From Podochytrium sp. JEL0797 (lineage: Eukaryota > Chytridiomycota > Chytridiomycetes > Chytridiales > Chytriomycetaceae), in the NCBI GenBank assembly GCA_027596195.1, contig JADGJG010000233.1, forward strand, positions 1 to 28,896: DNA of 28,896 bases, written 5' to 3'. Every line of letters starts with the position of its first letter. The first letter of the stretch is position 1. Of this stretch, positions 1 to 11,260 are shown one piece after another. The position numbers and the translations under genes were made by a program. The notes beneath the pieces were generated by a model. That model did no database searches and was not told the origin of the DNA. It saw nothing but the letters and a program-made list of their open reading frames with translations.

Positions 1-1325
1 AGCGACACTTGTGGGTCGGGAGAACGGTGCGTTCCAAGGCGAGCAACAACGCCCCAAAGAAACTCTCACGTGCGTCGCAGTCGTCGTTGGACTCGTGGAA
101 AACAACGACTTGTGCCATCATGTACTGAAGCATGGAGTCGAGTTTTCCGGCCATCTCGCGAAAGTCGGAAATCACCACTTGCGGAATATCTCCGTCTTCG
201 TCATCCGAATCTTCTGCTTCAGAATCCGACACGTCTGATTCGGAATCGTCACCATCATAGAGTGCGTCCATAGAAAGTTCAAATGCGCCAACCTCCCCCA
301 CCTTTCCGGCACTTGCGAAGGTATTGGGGGAAGTCGGCAAGTCGTGGGCTTCAAAATCTGCCCCGACAAAATCAAAGCAATGCTGCAACACCGAATCATA
401 TTCATCTTCATCCAAATCATCTAAAGAGGTCTGAATCTCAACCTGCAAGGAAAATCGGTTCAGCAAAAACAAATCATTTCGGACAAAACGAAAAAAAAGC
501 AGAGCAACCCACATCAATCTGGACAATTCGATCAATCGCAAGCAGCCATATGGCATTCTGAAGCACCGGGGCGTACGACACGATCCGCATGATGTTCTTG
601 AGGAACCACATGTTCTCTTCGACATTTTCGCTTTTGTGCGGGAAGTTTTCCGAGACAATGTGCGTGAGGAGCGAGGGGGCCGAAGGGATGAGACAGAGGA
701 TTCCGCCGAGGATGGTATGGATGTGGTCAAACTTGACAGACAAGTGCGCAGGCGATGCGTTCTTGAGAGGGACTGACACCAGAAAAAAAAACAAAAAATA
801 AACAATCTCATCCAGATTCAAATCAGAGAAGGAGAGGGGAACCGTACCTGCTCTAAATGAGGAAATAAGCATCCGCAGTACGGGTTGTACGAAGGAAGCA
901 TTGGCCGAGACGAGATTTTCGAGCAGGTGTCTATATTCCGCCACGAACTTGTCGTCCCGCGAGACCCAGTCGATGGAAAGGATCGCATCAATCAGGGAGG
1001 CAGCGGATGCCTGCATCTTGGAGACATAGTGCGAGAGTGCTGCGACCCATTGGTACAGCTCGTCGGGAGTGAGACAAGGAGCTGCCTTTCCCTTCGGAGG
1101 TGCCAGCAGGCGGATAATGCTGTCGAATCTAGTGGTATCCTCGGACATGGTGTTGAAGGCCGCGGCGAGGAGGGCTTCGGGTTTCGGGGACTCGACCTTG
1201 ATTCGCTTGTAAAACGGGTCTTCGAAGCCAGTCGGTGCTGCCTGGTCTATCGGTCGTTTTGTTGCCGTGCATTTCGGGGGCGTCAATGGCGGTGATGTGA
1301 GTTTGGTAACGGTCGTCATTGGCAT
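1..1325 (-). CDS. RRN3: RNA polymerase I initiation factor Rrn3/TIF-IA (3' end cut by window)
   Basis: Rrn3 bridges RNA polymerase I to the rDNA promoter factors in the nucleolus. Three exons on the minus strand: 1325-848, 772-513 and 442-1, with introns 773-847 (75 nt) and 443-512 (70 nt); phases 1 and 0 join cleanly. The joined protein has 393 residues before the window edge. Family hallmarks are the HEAT-like helical segments with IPSAPSLL, ENFPHKSENVEENMWF, LAIDRIVQIDV joined across intron 2 to EIQTSL, then a long Asp/Glu/Ser stretch near 180-250, as in other Rrn3 proteins, followed by FFGALLALERTVLPTHK. The start is the first Met of MPMTTV at 1325; a second Met lies two codons on (1319). 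Upstream codons in the same frame are low-complexity and probably 5' leader. The C-terminal third lies outside the window. Family assignment is firm; the exact start is an inference. Confidence 0.9.
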
Positions 1326-1562
1326 GTGCGGGTTGGGGGCGAGAGAGGGCACTGGCTTCAAACGAAAAAAAAAAAAAAATTCTTCTCCCTGGCAAAATGG
1401 AGATTGGAAATTTAATCCCATTTGTAATGATTAATTGCGATGTCTGCGGCGATGGCTGGAAAAAAGAAGGAGAGGACAGCATATTCCACTCTCTCGAATT
1501 TCCCGCACGAAAAAAAAAGAGTTTTTTCTCGAGATTTCCACCCAACTTTCCCAATCGCGAAC
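1326..1562. promoter_or_regulatory. divergent promoter region between RRN3 and the SAXO-like gene
   Basis: 237 bp separate the opposed start codons at 1325 (-) and 1563 (+). The stretch holds A/T homopolymers (A13 near 1367-1379, A9 near 1510-1518) and an AT-rich core at 1405-1440. An ATG at 1440 is in frame with the plus gene, so a longer N-terminus (41 extra residues) is possible, but the extra residues are unlike the rest of the protein. No defined factor-binding site is claimed. Confidence 0.5.
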
Positions 1563-3462
1563 ATGGCCAACAAAAAGGCCAACGACCTTTATCTCGCCAT
1601 TTACAACCCCTACAAGGGTGTTGATCCATGGTCGAAACAAATCAGCGTTCCCCATGCGAAACAGGGCCTCCAAACCGACATTGTCATGGGCGACGAGGCC
1701 GTTTACCAGGAATACTCACCCACCATGAAGGATCATTATCCCAGACACACGGAGCTGGCTCAAGAGGCGGTTGAGAGGGAGATTCCGGCTGGAAGACCGC
1801 TTGGACCGCCTTCCGCCAAAACCAAGGTGCTGGCTCCCCCATTCTTGCTCCCTTCACCAGAAAACTAAATTACGATCGATGCGATAGGTTAATGTCGTGT
1901 TTGGTGACAAGATGAAACATCAACCAGAACGATTGAGAAGTCTAGCAACGGATGATTACGTCGCGAAAGTTCGCAACAATCCACCAAAGGACAAAGAGAA
2001 GGAGGAACGCGCAAAAGAACTAAATCAATGGTTGCCCAACAAAGAGCTCATGATGACTGCGGCTCATGTTGGCACGGCGACAAGGTAGCTTGGCCATTTT
2101 CGTCTTCTCCACTGACGAACGTGCAGAGAGAATATTCCACTCGACACGAAACACTTTGCCCATTTCACGTCCACGAATATGGACGTATACATCCCACCCA
2201 AAGACGTAAAACCCATCATCCGATTCGATTTGAAGCCGCACGGAGCAACACACATTCCCACGGGGGACAGGGAGAAGCAAAACTCTTACGCCACAGAGAG
2301 CACAACTTCCTTCATCCCCCACAACATCAAATCCATTGGAAACGAACGTGATCGCGGGTTCCACACACAGAGAACGAATAAGGCCCTGCTTGGCAAATCC
2401 GGAGAACACACGCAGTTTGAAACCACGAGTCAATCCATTTTCCAGGCGCCATCCTCCGGATTCTCTGACCGCAGCATTTCTTTAATCAAAGGACAGCAAA
2501 GAGGAAGGTCGAATATTGCGTTTGGCCAGCATTTCGAGGAACCGAAGACGAATTTTATTGCACTCGAGAAAACCAAAGAATCCGTGACCCAACGCGACTT
2601 CAACTCTGACCACGAGATTATTGGCAGAGAGCATCCAGCTCCACACCATATCAAATGGTCCAAAAACGTCATCATGGAGGCTGGAAATGAAGATGGAATC
2701 AAGATTGGAATGACGAGTGCAGTCAGACCCGATAACCGCAAAAATCTGTACGATTCGTGTGCATCCGACGCGTTTTCCTGTGTCAATGATTCAAAATACA
2801 AGTCACCCGTTGGTCCAATCACAGAGACGACGGTGAACAGCAAAATGATGTACTCGTCATCAATCCCAACAGGGGATGAAACCAAGTTTCCCTCACAAGA
2901 ATTATCTACAATAACATCCTGCTCGTATCCTGCGTATGTCGTAAAAATGCCCACGTTTCCCATCTTGGGAGCGAGAATCACAGAAACTGGATTCTCGTTG
3001 GGTGACGGAGTTGGGAGTAATAAGGTTGGCGTTTCAACTTCAGCTGCATCCTTTGTGAATCATGGTCGCCGCTTCAAAAACGTGGAAAAGAGTAAAAATG
3101 GGTGCGGGTTGGATATGCTGAAGGCAGCGAACGAGGAATATGGCATGTCCGACAACAGCACCACCAACAATGCGGTGTTCAAGGCCCCCAAAGACAGAGA
3201 TATTGCTCATGCATTTGAACCAAAGGTTTGTGTAACTTCTGCGAGAGAGGTTGGCACTCACGTTTGTTTATCCCAGATTGCCGAAAGGAAGCTGCTGTTT
3301 CCGCTTCGTGCACAACCTAACACACACAAGGGGTATGAAACGACTATGCAATCGTTTTACCACATGCGGCAAGGCCTTTTGGATGTCACGCAGCCTCTTG
3401 GAATTACTGGACACAGTCAGAGCGCGATTGCTTTTGGGGACCGCAAACACTTTGGAATTTGA
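1563..3462 (+). CDS. SAXO/TEX45-like axonemal microtubule-associated protein
   Basis: Predicted flagellar protein that would bind axonemal microtubules. Exons 1563-1826, 1888-2084 and 2127-3462; introns 61 and 42 nt, phases 0 and 2. Product 598 aa, no signal peptide or membrane segment. The protein carries degenerate copies of a short S-x-I-x-x-G-D/Q motif followed by Thr/Ser-rich linkers: TDIVMGDE (about residue 39), VNVVFGDK (89), THIPTGDR (195), SNIAFGQH (282), SSIPTGDE (about 400) and SAIAFGDR near the end. Such spaced GD motifs are typical of stabiliser-of-axonemal-microtubules proteins (SAXO/FAM154, TEX45). The convergent neighbour TMEM138 is also ciliary. The repeats and gene structure are seen directly; the family label is my reading of a weakly conserved repeat, so the protein could be another microtubule inner protein. 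The start at 1563 precedes a conserved-looking hydrophilic N-terminus; an in-frame ATG exists at 1440. Confidence 0.7.
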
Positions 3463-3533
3463 AGTAATTTTTTGGCAGCGATTACATTTCAGAATATCAA
3501 TTATTTCACTTTTATGCTTGTGTTTTGGTGCTT

Positions 3534-4291
3534 TCATCCCCTTCCGCGTCTCATTTTCTGCCGCAACCAAACGGAATCCTTGTAATACCTGAAAAGTTCG
3601 TGTTAGTCTCAGGCAATTGGTTTTGAAATCAGAAATCGTGTACTTTGCTTCGCATAGCTTTGTTATTGCTCGTTTGAACGCGTAAAACTGCGGTATGGCG
3701 GCTATTTCCAGTTCAGCAAAACGCGACTCCCCGCACCCAATTCAGAAAATATTCACCAACTCGATAGAAAATATACAATCCCGTGTACATTGGGGTCCAA
3801 GGATCGCACATGTGTTGCTGACACGGCAGCATATTGACCTTTCGTAGACATTTCAAAATTTTGAAACGTTCACGCAAAACAAAAAACTCACGACACCCAT
3901 TGCTCGACACGCAAAAAAAGACAAATGATAAATAATAATGGCAATCAGATGCGGTTCAAAGTCCTTGATCATGATTCGCACCATTCCAGCTCGAAACGGA
4001 AATGTATGCGTGAATCGGATAAACAGCAGGATCGTATTCGTAGCCAGCAGCACGTATTGCACGAGATAAACTGAGATGAAGTTGACGCGAATGTGCCTGG
4101 ATTCCGGATCAGACAACCACCACCCGTCAAAACACGCGAACCACCAACCGCATATCGTCGACAAAGACCGTGATGGCCAGGTCCGCGTGAAGCAGAATGA
4201 ACTGGATCGCAGCCATTCTTGCCATGGGCAGCGAGTGGTTGTTTGTGACGCCCGTCTTTGGACCCGCGTCGCGTACGTGTTTCGACGACAT
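3534..4291 (-). CDS. TMEM138: TMEM138-like ciliary membrane protein
   Basis: TMEM138 is a small four-pass membrane protein needed for cilium assembly and transition-zone function in animals (a Joubert syndrome gene). Five exons on the minus strand: 4291-4149, 4096-3892, 3817-3757, 3701-3644 and 3588-3534, with introns of 52, 74, 55 and 55 nt. All phases agree and give 173 aa, against 162 in human. Similarity is spread over the whole length: AAIQFILLHADL matches the first helix, THTFPFRAGMV matches the NTFVFQAGLV segment, IFYRVAAIPQFYAFKRAI matches the fourth-helix end, and KYYKDSVWLRQK matches the C-terminal HFYQDSLWLRKE. None of the five exons is recognisable alone in the right frame, so an automatic caller could miss this gene. 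The start at 4291 leaves only 18 bp to ZW10; in-frame Met codons at 4225 and 4216 are alternatives that fit the human N-terminus better. Confidence 0.87.
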
Positions 4292-4309
4292 CAGATTTTG
4301 ACAAAAAAA
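4292..4309. promoter_or_regulatory. 18-bp gap between head-to-head TMEM138 and ZW10 start codons
   Basis: The minus ATG occupies 4291-4289 and the plus ATG 4310-4312, leaving 18 bp that end in A7. If both starts are right, each promoter and 5' leader must lie within the other gene's first exon. If TMEM138 begins at 4225 or 4216, the gap is 84-93 bp, still very compact. Confidence 0.5.
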
Positions 4310-7064
4310 ATGCTTGCTTCGCAGCCGTCGATTGCGGATCTTCAGGAGGCCGTGGGGAAGCTCGAGGTGTGTGTCGATCCCTTGTCTTTACTCATTCTCA
4401 CACTCTCATATGGGCTACAGGGCACCGTGATGTCGTCCATCAGCAGGTGCGTCCCATCCTTCGCACCCACTGGAAACTCACCGCGAATCCCTCCCACCTC
4501 ACAGCATCTACTTGGACTACGGCGCATTTGGAGGATCGTCAGCAGACTTCCGAGAAGACGTGTTGCAGGTCCAGGGCATGTTTGCGCTCGTCAAAAAGGT
4601 GCGTGTGCTCGCTGACACAATAACACAACCTCACCCGCCCTGGACCATACAGGCCTCCTCCCGTGGCGCTGAGGTGCTCTATCCCGAACAGCGAATGTAT
4701 TTCGACGCCAAGATTGAGCTGTTGTCGCTGCTCGAAAAGGTTTGCGCTTGTTTGCGGTGGTTTCGGACATTGCGCGAATGACACCACGGCTCAGATCCAC
4801 AGGGAACTGACGGGCTTTGAAATGATGTTGGAGACGAAGGAGCTGTCGGGTGCTGCAACGGCCATTTCGGACGCGGTTTGTGTTTCGAATTGCATCCCTT
4901 AGCGCGAGTCTGACCCACCCGACTCTAATAGAAAGCGTTGATGGAAGAGCTGGGCGATTTGCAAACGTCTTATGGATGTCCTCCAGAGTTGTATAAGGCA
5001 TTGAAGGTACGCCCCCTGCTCGTTGGTCGATAGCTTTCGTTTCTGATATCCTATCCAACCCAGTCAACCGTGCTTGCCAAGAAAGGCAACCTCAAGCACA
5101 AGTTTGACGAGCTCATCCGAACCGCCTTCTTCTTTTCACGCGAAAACGACATCTCTGAGTTGAATATCACGTTCCGAATCATTGGTGAGTGAATTCCGCT
5201 CTAATCGCGTCGCAGCGTTCTAAAAACTTTCAACCACCAGTCACGTCCAGCTCCAAATACCACGAAAGCCCCGTCTTCCTAATGACCCTCATCAAGTCCA
5301 TGAACAGCGCCGGCCTCCTCACCGAATACCTCACCACATTCATGGAATCGTTCGTGAAACTCTTTGTCCAAAAGATGATCGAGAACCCCGCACAGGAGCT
5401 GTCCACGACCAAAACCAAACTGTCAGCAAGCATCAAGTTTGGAACTGCCAAAAGCATCTCAAGCACTCAAGCCTCGCAACGTGTCGACGTCAAAACCGTG
5501 TTCCAAAAAGTATTCGAATCCGTCAAATTCATGCGCGATTGTCTCCTCGGACCCGTCACGAGCGGAGAATGGACCCCCGAAAGCGAATGCTTTGTTCACA
5601 TCATGGCACCTTTGATCATCGACACGATGCTGCGTGAAGCAATGTGTCCGTCGATTCCCGACAATCGTGAAGACATGAACAAGTATGGAGAATATTTGGA
5701 AGCCGTGCGGGCGTTTGATCGCAACATGAAGGAGGAGAGTCTCTTGTTTCCCGACACTTCGGAGTTGTTGGAGTTTGTGGCGACGGCGAACATGCAGTAT
5801 GCGCGCAACAGAAAGTCGCGGCTGTTGATTAATATTCGAAAGATTATTGAGAGTGAGGATCAGAACACTTACGAAGTGGACGATGCGACGGAGCGAGGTG
5901 ATTCTTTGTTTTTGAGTTTCTTGAATGTGGGAATCGCGTTCTCAAATTTCTACTCTAGGATCGATTCGTTCCCTCCATTCAGCAAAGAACGGGGGTGGCA
6001 AGGTCGCAATGGATTCCGCGGCCGCGTCGGGGAAAGCCGCCAACTTGGAAAAACATGGTCTTGAAATCAACGACACTTCGTTCAGACTCCCGCGGTGCCA
6101 TGTCAGTGTTCAGGCGCAGACTCTTGTTGAACAAGCGTATCAAACTCTCGAAGAAGCTGTTGGATTGGATCGCGAAAGGTGAGGGGTGTGGTTTGTAATT
6201 TTTTCGTTCGTTCCAAAGTTAACATTCTTTTTCAGCGCCCTGGAGCTTTTCTACTGCACCCGCGACATTTTCGACCTGTACCGAGCCGTAACACCCATTC
6301 TCCACGCTGATGAAATCTTGAACTCCCCCGCGCGCGCCGTCATCTTTTACAACGACTGCGAATACTTTGCGCATCACCTCCTCACAATGGGATACCAGTA
6401 CCAGGACCGACTCCCGGAACCAGCGAACCAGTTTGCCACGTTCTTGGACATGATTCCCTTTTTCCGGAATCTTGGGGAGAGGTATTTCCGGAGTCAATTG
6501 GTAAATCCCAAGTCGTTGTTCGTTTTTTTGTGGGATCAGTCCAAAGTTTCTGATTATTCTGCTTAACAAATAGAGAAAGCAACGCGACGTTCTCAAGACT
6601 CTTGTCGCAAATGCGGGAGGATTCTCGAATCTCACCAACGACGCCAAGTTCGAAACGGTCGAGAAGTGCATCAAACAGGCGTTATCTCATTTGAACATGT
6701 TGAATCGCGTGTGGAAGGTAAATCTCCCCTTGGTTGTCTGTCCTTCCTACTCCTATTTGATGACTGCTAACTTTTCCGCATCCTCCCCAAACAGCCGTTA
6801 CTGTCTGTGGATGTCTATCTCAACACAATGGGACTTCTCGTCGATTCATTCCTCGAAGCAGTGATGGCGCAAACGGCAGACTTGTCACAGCTTTCGAAAG
6901 ACGAAGGGCATCAGCTGCGGTACGTGTTGGGGCTCATCCACAAGGTTGAGAATTGTTTTGAAAAGAAGGGAGAGGCTGGGAAAGTGGGGGAGAAGGTGTC
7001 GATGCGAAAATTTGTGTCCAAGTGGGACACGTTTGTGGCAGTATTTGATAAGTTGTGTGCATGA
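4310..7064 (+). CDS. ZW10: ZW10 kinetochore / Golgi-ER tethering subunit
   Basis: ZW10 is part of the RZZ kinetochore complex in animals and of the Dsl1/NRZ tether for Golgi-to-ER vesicles; the latter role is the general one in fungi. Twelve exons: 4310-4366, 4421-4446, 4505-4598, 4653-4739, 4795-4875, 4932-5006, 5064-5184, 5241-5897, 5959-6178, 6236-6500, 6574-6717, 6795-7064. Introns are 49-77 nt; exon 2 is only 26 nt. All phases join to give 698 aa (human 779). Family features: N-terminal coiled-coil helices, then RLPRCHVSVQAQTLVEQAY, LFYCTRDIFDLYRAV, YNDCEYFAHHLLTMGYQ, and the C-terminal segment LSVDVYLNTMGLLVDSF. The first six exons are short and would be weak without the downstream match, but each holds phase and helical character. 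An in-frame ATG far upstream (4076) lies antisense to TMEM138 and is not used here. Confidence 0.9.
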
Positions 7065-7159
7065 AGTGAGATGGAGTTTTGTATTTTTGAAAAAAAAATA
7101 TTCATGAATTAAATGTATAAATTCGTCCATGCAACCTTCACCCCCCAAAACTTCTTAAC

Positions 7160-8717
7160 TTAAACGGCAGCCAAAACTCTCGCCACCGTCTTCATAGCCC
7201 ACCCCATCACCCCCCACCCCTGCAACATCTCCTCCTTCGCCCCCGCCACAAAAACCTCAAACGCCCACTTCCTCACCATCCTCTCAATCCACCCCAACCG
7301 CCCCACCTTCTCTTTCCCCCCACCAACCGCAATCGCGTACTCAAACCCAAAAGAGTGCACAGAAACCCTCGTATCCTCTCCATCCGCATACTTTCCAAAC
7401 CACTCCATCAACACCCCCGTGCCCCCATCCTCCGCAACACTCTGCAAATCCACACTCAACCCGCCGACATTCCTCCCCCCCGTCACCGCCGGAACCTTGA
7501 CCCACACATCCAACATATCCACTCCTTCATACGCAACCGTAAAGTACACTGTCGTGCCCAACTCCCCCACAGTCAACACACCGTCGGTCGGGTCCGTGAA
7601 CGAGAGCGTGAGATTCATGACGTAGACAAGGACAGGAAGGGAAGACCCCGGAACACGGATCGGCACCATTTCAATGATTTTGTCGTCGAGCGTCACGTTG
7701 AGTTTAGTAACGAGGTGATCGAGGTCCGTGTTGTTGGTGGAGGGCGGGAGAGTCGAGAGGTCGACGCGGTGGTATTGCCACTGTTTGGAGAAAAAAATGC
7801 GTTAGACCCCAGAACAGACGCAAACGAAAAAAAAGTCAACAAACATTCGGAATCTCCCACTTCCAAAACCCAAACACAGGAAACCAAAACGTGGACGCAA
7901 ACCGCTGTCTCAAAGTCACAGGACCCGGCGCCTTAGGCCTCTCCACCCCCACCCTCGCATTCGTTTCATTCCTCTCATAATTCGACACTTCCACAAGATA
8001 TCCAACGATCCCACTCAAAAACGGGTCCAAAAACCCCGCATCAAACGCATCCAGCTGCGAATCAATCGTGAAATTCACCTCCGCAGCACCCGCAGGGACC
8101 ACAAACCCATCAAACTGGAACCCACAGACCGGGTCCGGGATGAGTCCGAGCTCGCTATCCTGATCCGTCCAAGAAGCCGGAATGCGTGGCAAATAGCGTT
8201 TCGATTTGGGCAGCGGGAGGGCGAGGTCTCCCATGTTGTCGAGAGTGAATCGCGAGGGGGAGACGTGCATGTTGAGCGGGGATTTTTCGTCCATAAAGTT
8301 GGTGAGGTTGATTGTGAATTTGGCAGCATCGCCTGTGAGATCTGAGATGGCGAGGGCGTTGAGGCGCGGGGGGTGGCCGTGTTCGGCTTGGTGCTTTGCG
8401 CCGCTGGGAGGAGAAGGGTTCAGCGGAGGGAGGCCAAGCACTCCAACTCACCTCTGGAGACGCAGCGGGATGTACACGTAGAACATGACTATCAGAAACA
8501 CGGCAAAGGTCGGAAGGAGGATCTTGACGCAGTCCACCGGAGAGATGCTCAGCGTGGACAGCGAGGCAGCCGTGGACCGGATGCGTGCGAGTGCCGTGGC
8601 AGCAAACGTGGGCGGGGCATCTTCTATGAGGTTCTCGGGTGTTTCCCCGGTTGAGGCATCCGTAGGTGCGAGGAGCGGTTGTTGCTGCTCAGCGTCCTCG
8701 TCGGAGGGTGTTGTCAT
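7160..8717 (-). CDS. DUF3712 / Tag1-like type II membrane protein
   Basis: Three exons on the minus strand: 8717-8452, 8403-7845, 7780-7160; introns 48 and 64 nt; phases 2 and 0; 481 aa. Residues 1-62 are a hydrophilic, acidic N-terminus with a PLLAP dileucine-type stretch. Residues 63-84 form a single membrane segment (KILLPTFAVFLIVMFYVYI). The long C-terminal part faces the lumen and contains N-glycosylation sites (INLTNF, NFTID, NLTL). The ectodomain has the beta-rich, repeated look of fungal DUF3712/LEA-2-like proteins such as yeast Tag1, a vacuolar membrane protein that signals termination of autophagy. The topology and LEA-like composition are visible; equivalence to Tag1 is an inference, as fungi have several paralogues. 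The stop lies 95 bp from the convergent ZW10 stop. The start is only 76 bp from the mL38 stop in the same direction. Confidence 0.7.
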
Positions 8718-8793
8718 TTTTGGAACTTGGAAATAATGTTTTGATTTTTGTTGTTGTAGGATCACGTCATGTTTTGTTGTATCACCTCCATCA

Positions 8794-10623
8794 TTATACG
8801 TTGTGGTAGCGCCCCCGCTTCTCAAACACAGACTTAGTCACCTCTCCAACAACCGCTCGCGCCACCTCCGCCTCCTTGGCCCTCACAACAGCCACACTCC
8901 CCACCGTCGTCAACCGCGGCATCTTCCTCTCCCGCACAACAGTCTTGGCACTGCTTCCCTTCCCCTTCTTCCCCTTGCTCGCCGCAGCAACCGCCGCCGC
9001 CTCCTTCGCCTGCGCCGCCACTCTCTTCTCCAACAACCCCGCGCGCATCTCCTCCGCCTGAATCGACGCCCGCGTAGGCAACTTGAACCGCGCAACGGAT
9101 GCTTTTTCTCCTGAATTGAGGTGCTGGATTTCCTGGAGAGACAAGCTCGACAGCTTGTCGCCGAGACGGGTGGTCGTGGCCGTGTGCGTGGCTTGTGCGA
9201 GTTTGTGCATTTCGTCCAATGGGTTTCTGGGGAACTCGCCGTACACGGGTTCATGGATTCCTGAAGAAGAAGAAAAACATACCCCGGTTTGAGCTCATGC
9301 GAAAAACACACTCACGCAAACACAAACCACTCACCCAATCGCGAATAAATCTCGGGCGTATGCAAATTCCACCCCGCCGTAAAGAACGCATACCCCGCCA
9401 CCTTCAATCCACACTTCTCCTTAAGTCCCCACGTCGAAAACGCTCCACGCTCCACAAACTGCATCGCCGCCTCCTTCTCCCCAACATGATCCTTTTCCCA
9501 CGCCTTTCTGTTCTCCACAGAAACCCCTGCACCCGCATCCGCCCTCAACTTGGCAACCTGAACATCAAGCGGCGCGTCTGAGGTTTGCTCAAACACAGTC
9601 AAGAGGTACCGATGCGTTTTACGCGGGTTGCTGTTCGCAGGGTGGGGAGGCACATACGGCAACACCACCGTCCCCGGAATCACAGGCTCCTCCTTCGGCG
9701 CGTTCGGATGGAACGAGGCGCCCGTGAGCCCCTCGGCGGCCGAGGTAGCCGGTGCAAGGAACGGCGACGATCCCGCCGGAATCACGAGACGGTTCGTGAC
9801 AGGAATGTCTGTAACGAGCCAGTGGCACCATTCTTGAATCGAGTTGGTCGAGAGGGAGGGGCGGTCGAGGTCCATGAGGGCGAGGGTGTATTTGGCGGGG
9901 TGTGGGGAGTGGGTGTTGATTGTGATTTTGGGGGAGTAGAGGGCCTGTTGGTTTTATGGTAGGAGGGAGAGAGGATTGTGGGGGAAAAAGAAATTTGGAT
10001 AGGTTAAAACACGCACAAGAGGTGCAACAAAAAAAAGTCAACAACTTTACCCAGTTTGGAGGAATCGGCTGGCCATAACACGCCTCCCACTTTGTATTCT
10101 CGAAATTCACCTCCACATTCACCTTAGGCCTGGCCAATTCAGGGGTCTTTCCCGGAAACGCATCCTCATACAATCCATGCGTGTTTGCCAGCTTCACAAG
10201 CTTCGGCACAACAAACGTGTTGAAGCGTTTCTGCTTCATGGCCTCAAAGGTCTCTGCGGATTCATCCGCCAACGAGAGGGAGGCAAAGTCAACCTTTCCG
10301 GCATTGAATTGCCAGTGGTTCGCGAGCGAGGTGTATCCGAGGGCGACTTTTTTGCGCAGGACTTTTGTGGCAAGGGAGGGATCGTTCTGGGATTCAAGGG
10401 CAGAGATTTCGGTGGACAGTTTTGTCTGTTCGGATTGGAGGGCCTTGAGGGCTTCGTCGTAGACTTTGAGGGAGTGGAGGGGCGGGGCGGTGAAGGGGAG
10501 CGAAGGGGTGGTGGCCGGGCGTGTTTTGGCTGGGGTTGCGATGGTCACATGGCGGTGGGATGTCACGGAGGTCGTGGCGGAGGGAACGCGCCGGGTGAGG
10601 GCAATTGCGTTAGAACGGAGCAT
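8794..10623 (-). CDS. MRPL35: mitochondrial large-subunit ribosomal protein mL38 (PEBP family)
   Basis: mL38 (yeast Mrpl35) is a mitoribosome central-protuberance protein with a phosphatidylethanolamine-binding-protein fold. Exons on the minus strand: 10623-10051, 9944-9335, 9260-8794; introns 106 and 71 nt; 549 aa. The N-terminus MLRSNAIALTRRVPSATTS is basic and Ser/Thr-rich without acidic residues, as expected for a mitochondrial presequence; an upstream in-frame Met does not improve it. A helical region (VYDEALKALQSEQTKL) comes next. The PEBP domain (about 190-400) follows, with YTLALMDLDRPS, QEWCHWLVTDIPV, LPYVPPHPA and HRYLLTVFEQ. The last exon adds a lysine/alanine-rich tail (KGKKGKG), making the protein longer than the yeast (367 aa) and human (380 aa) forms. 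It is head-to-head with the glycosyltransferase pair. Confidence 0.88.
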
Positions 10624-11260
10624 TGGATGAGGAAAAAAGAAAACGTGCAAAAATTCGCTTTCGCACAAACCCCCTTTCCCTGCCCTTTCACCCCTCTCCG
10701 CAACTCTCGCATCCGCACCGATCTGACCACTAGCGAATTTGTATCGATCTCTCGCTTCATATGCCTCCGCCGTTTCCCCCTGCGCCCCTCACGCACGAAG
10801 CAAACACGCACACAAGTTACCTCGGAAATGGGCGATCTCAGCGACGTGCCGGGTTTGTACTGACTTCGCGAGCCGACATTCTGACAGTCATGGATCATTC
10901 TCTACCATCCACCTCCGTTAGCAAGCGCACCTTCGTAAATGGATTATCCTCAATCTCGTGAATGATGGATGGTTGTGAGAATGCCAGTTCACGAAACAAT
11001 CACTCTCTGAGATCCAATTTTGAGGGGGTGGAAGTTGCTTGTGGAATACTAATTTTAAGGGTGCTTGTAATCGCTATCCTTTTTTCAAGGGCATTGAAAA
11101 AAGTAGGATTAAGTTGAGTGTGGGACGGGCTTATCAAAATCCTCTGGGAATTTAAATTTAATCAGTTGTAATAAATGGAGAACTTTCCCCCCATTTTTTA
11201 TTTCAAATTTCCAAAAAAGAAGTGCCCACGCCTCCTCCAAGCCACAAGAATTGCGGAACC
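10624..11260. promoter_or_regulatory. 637-bp divergent intergenic region
   Basis: Lies between the mL38 start (10623, minus) and the first glycosyltransferase start (11261, plus), so it should hold both promoters. The mL38 side is C-rich; the glycosyltransferase side (11040-11220) is AT-rich with TTTAAATTTAAT near 11151-11162 and T-runs at 11194-11202. A 32-codon two-exon reading frame at 10828-10961 is discussed as a weak candidate gene. I saw no tRNA, transposon ends or conserved protein here. Confidence 0.5.

Noticed and set aside
1440..1562. N-terminal extension of the SAXO-like protein from ATG 1440
   Set aside because: The 41 extra residues are encoded by AT-rich homopolymer sequence that looks like leader; kept only as an alternative.
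4076..4615. 179-codon plus-strand frame overlapping the TMEM138 coding strand
   Set aside because: It is antisense to TMEM138 exons 1-2 and runs through ZW10 introns; only the part from 4310 is coding, as ZW10 exon 1.
7355..7936. 193-codon plus-strand frame
   Set aside because: Antisense to the DUF3712-like gene, His/Arg/Pro-biased, crosses its splice sites.
10177..10863. 228-codon plus-strand frame
   Set aside because: Antisense shadow of mL38 exon 1; glycine/phenylalanine-biased translation with no family resemblance.
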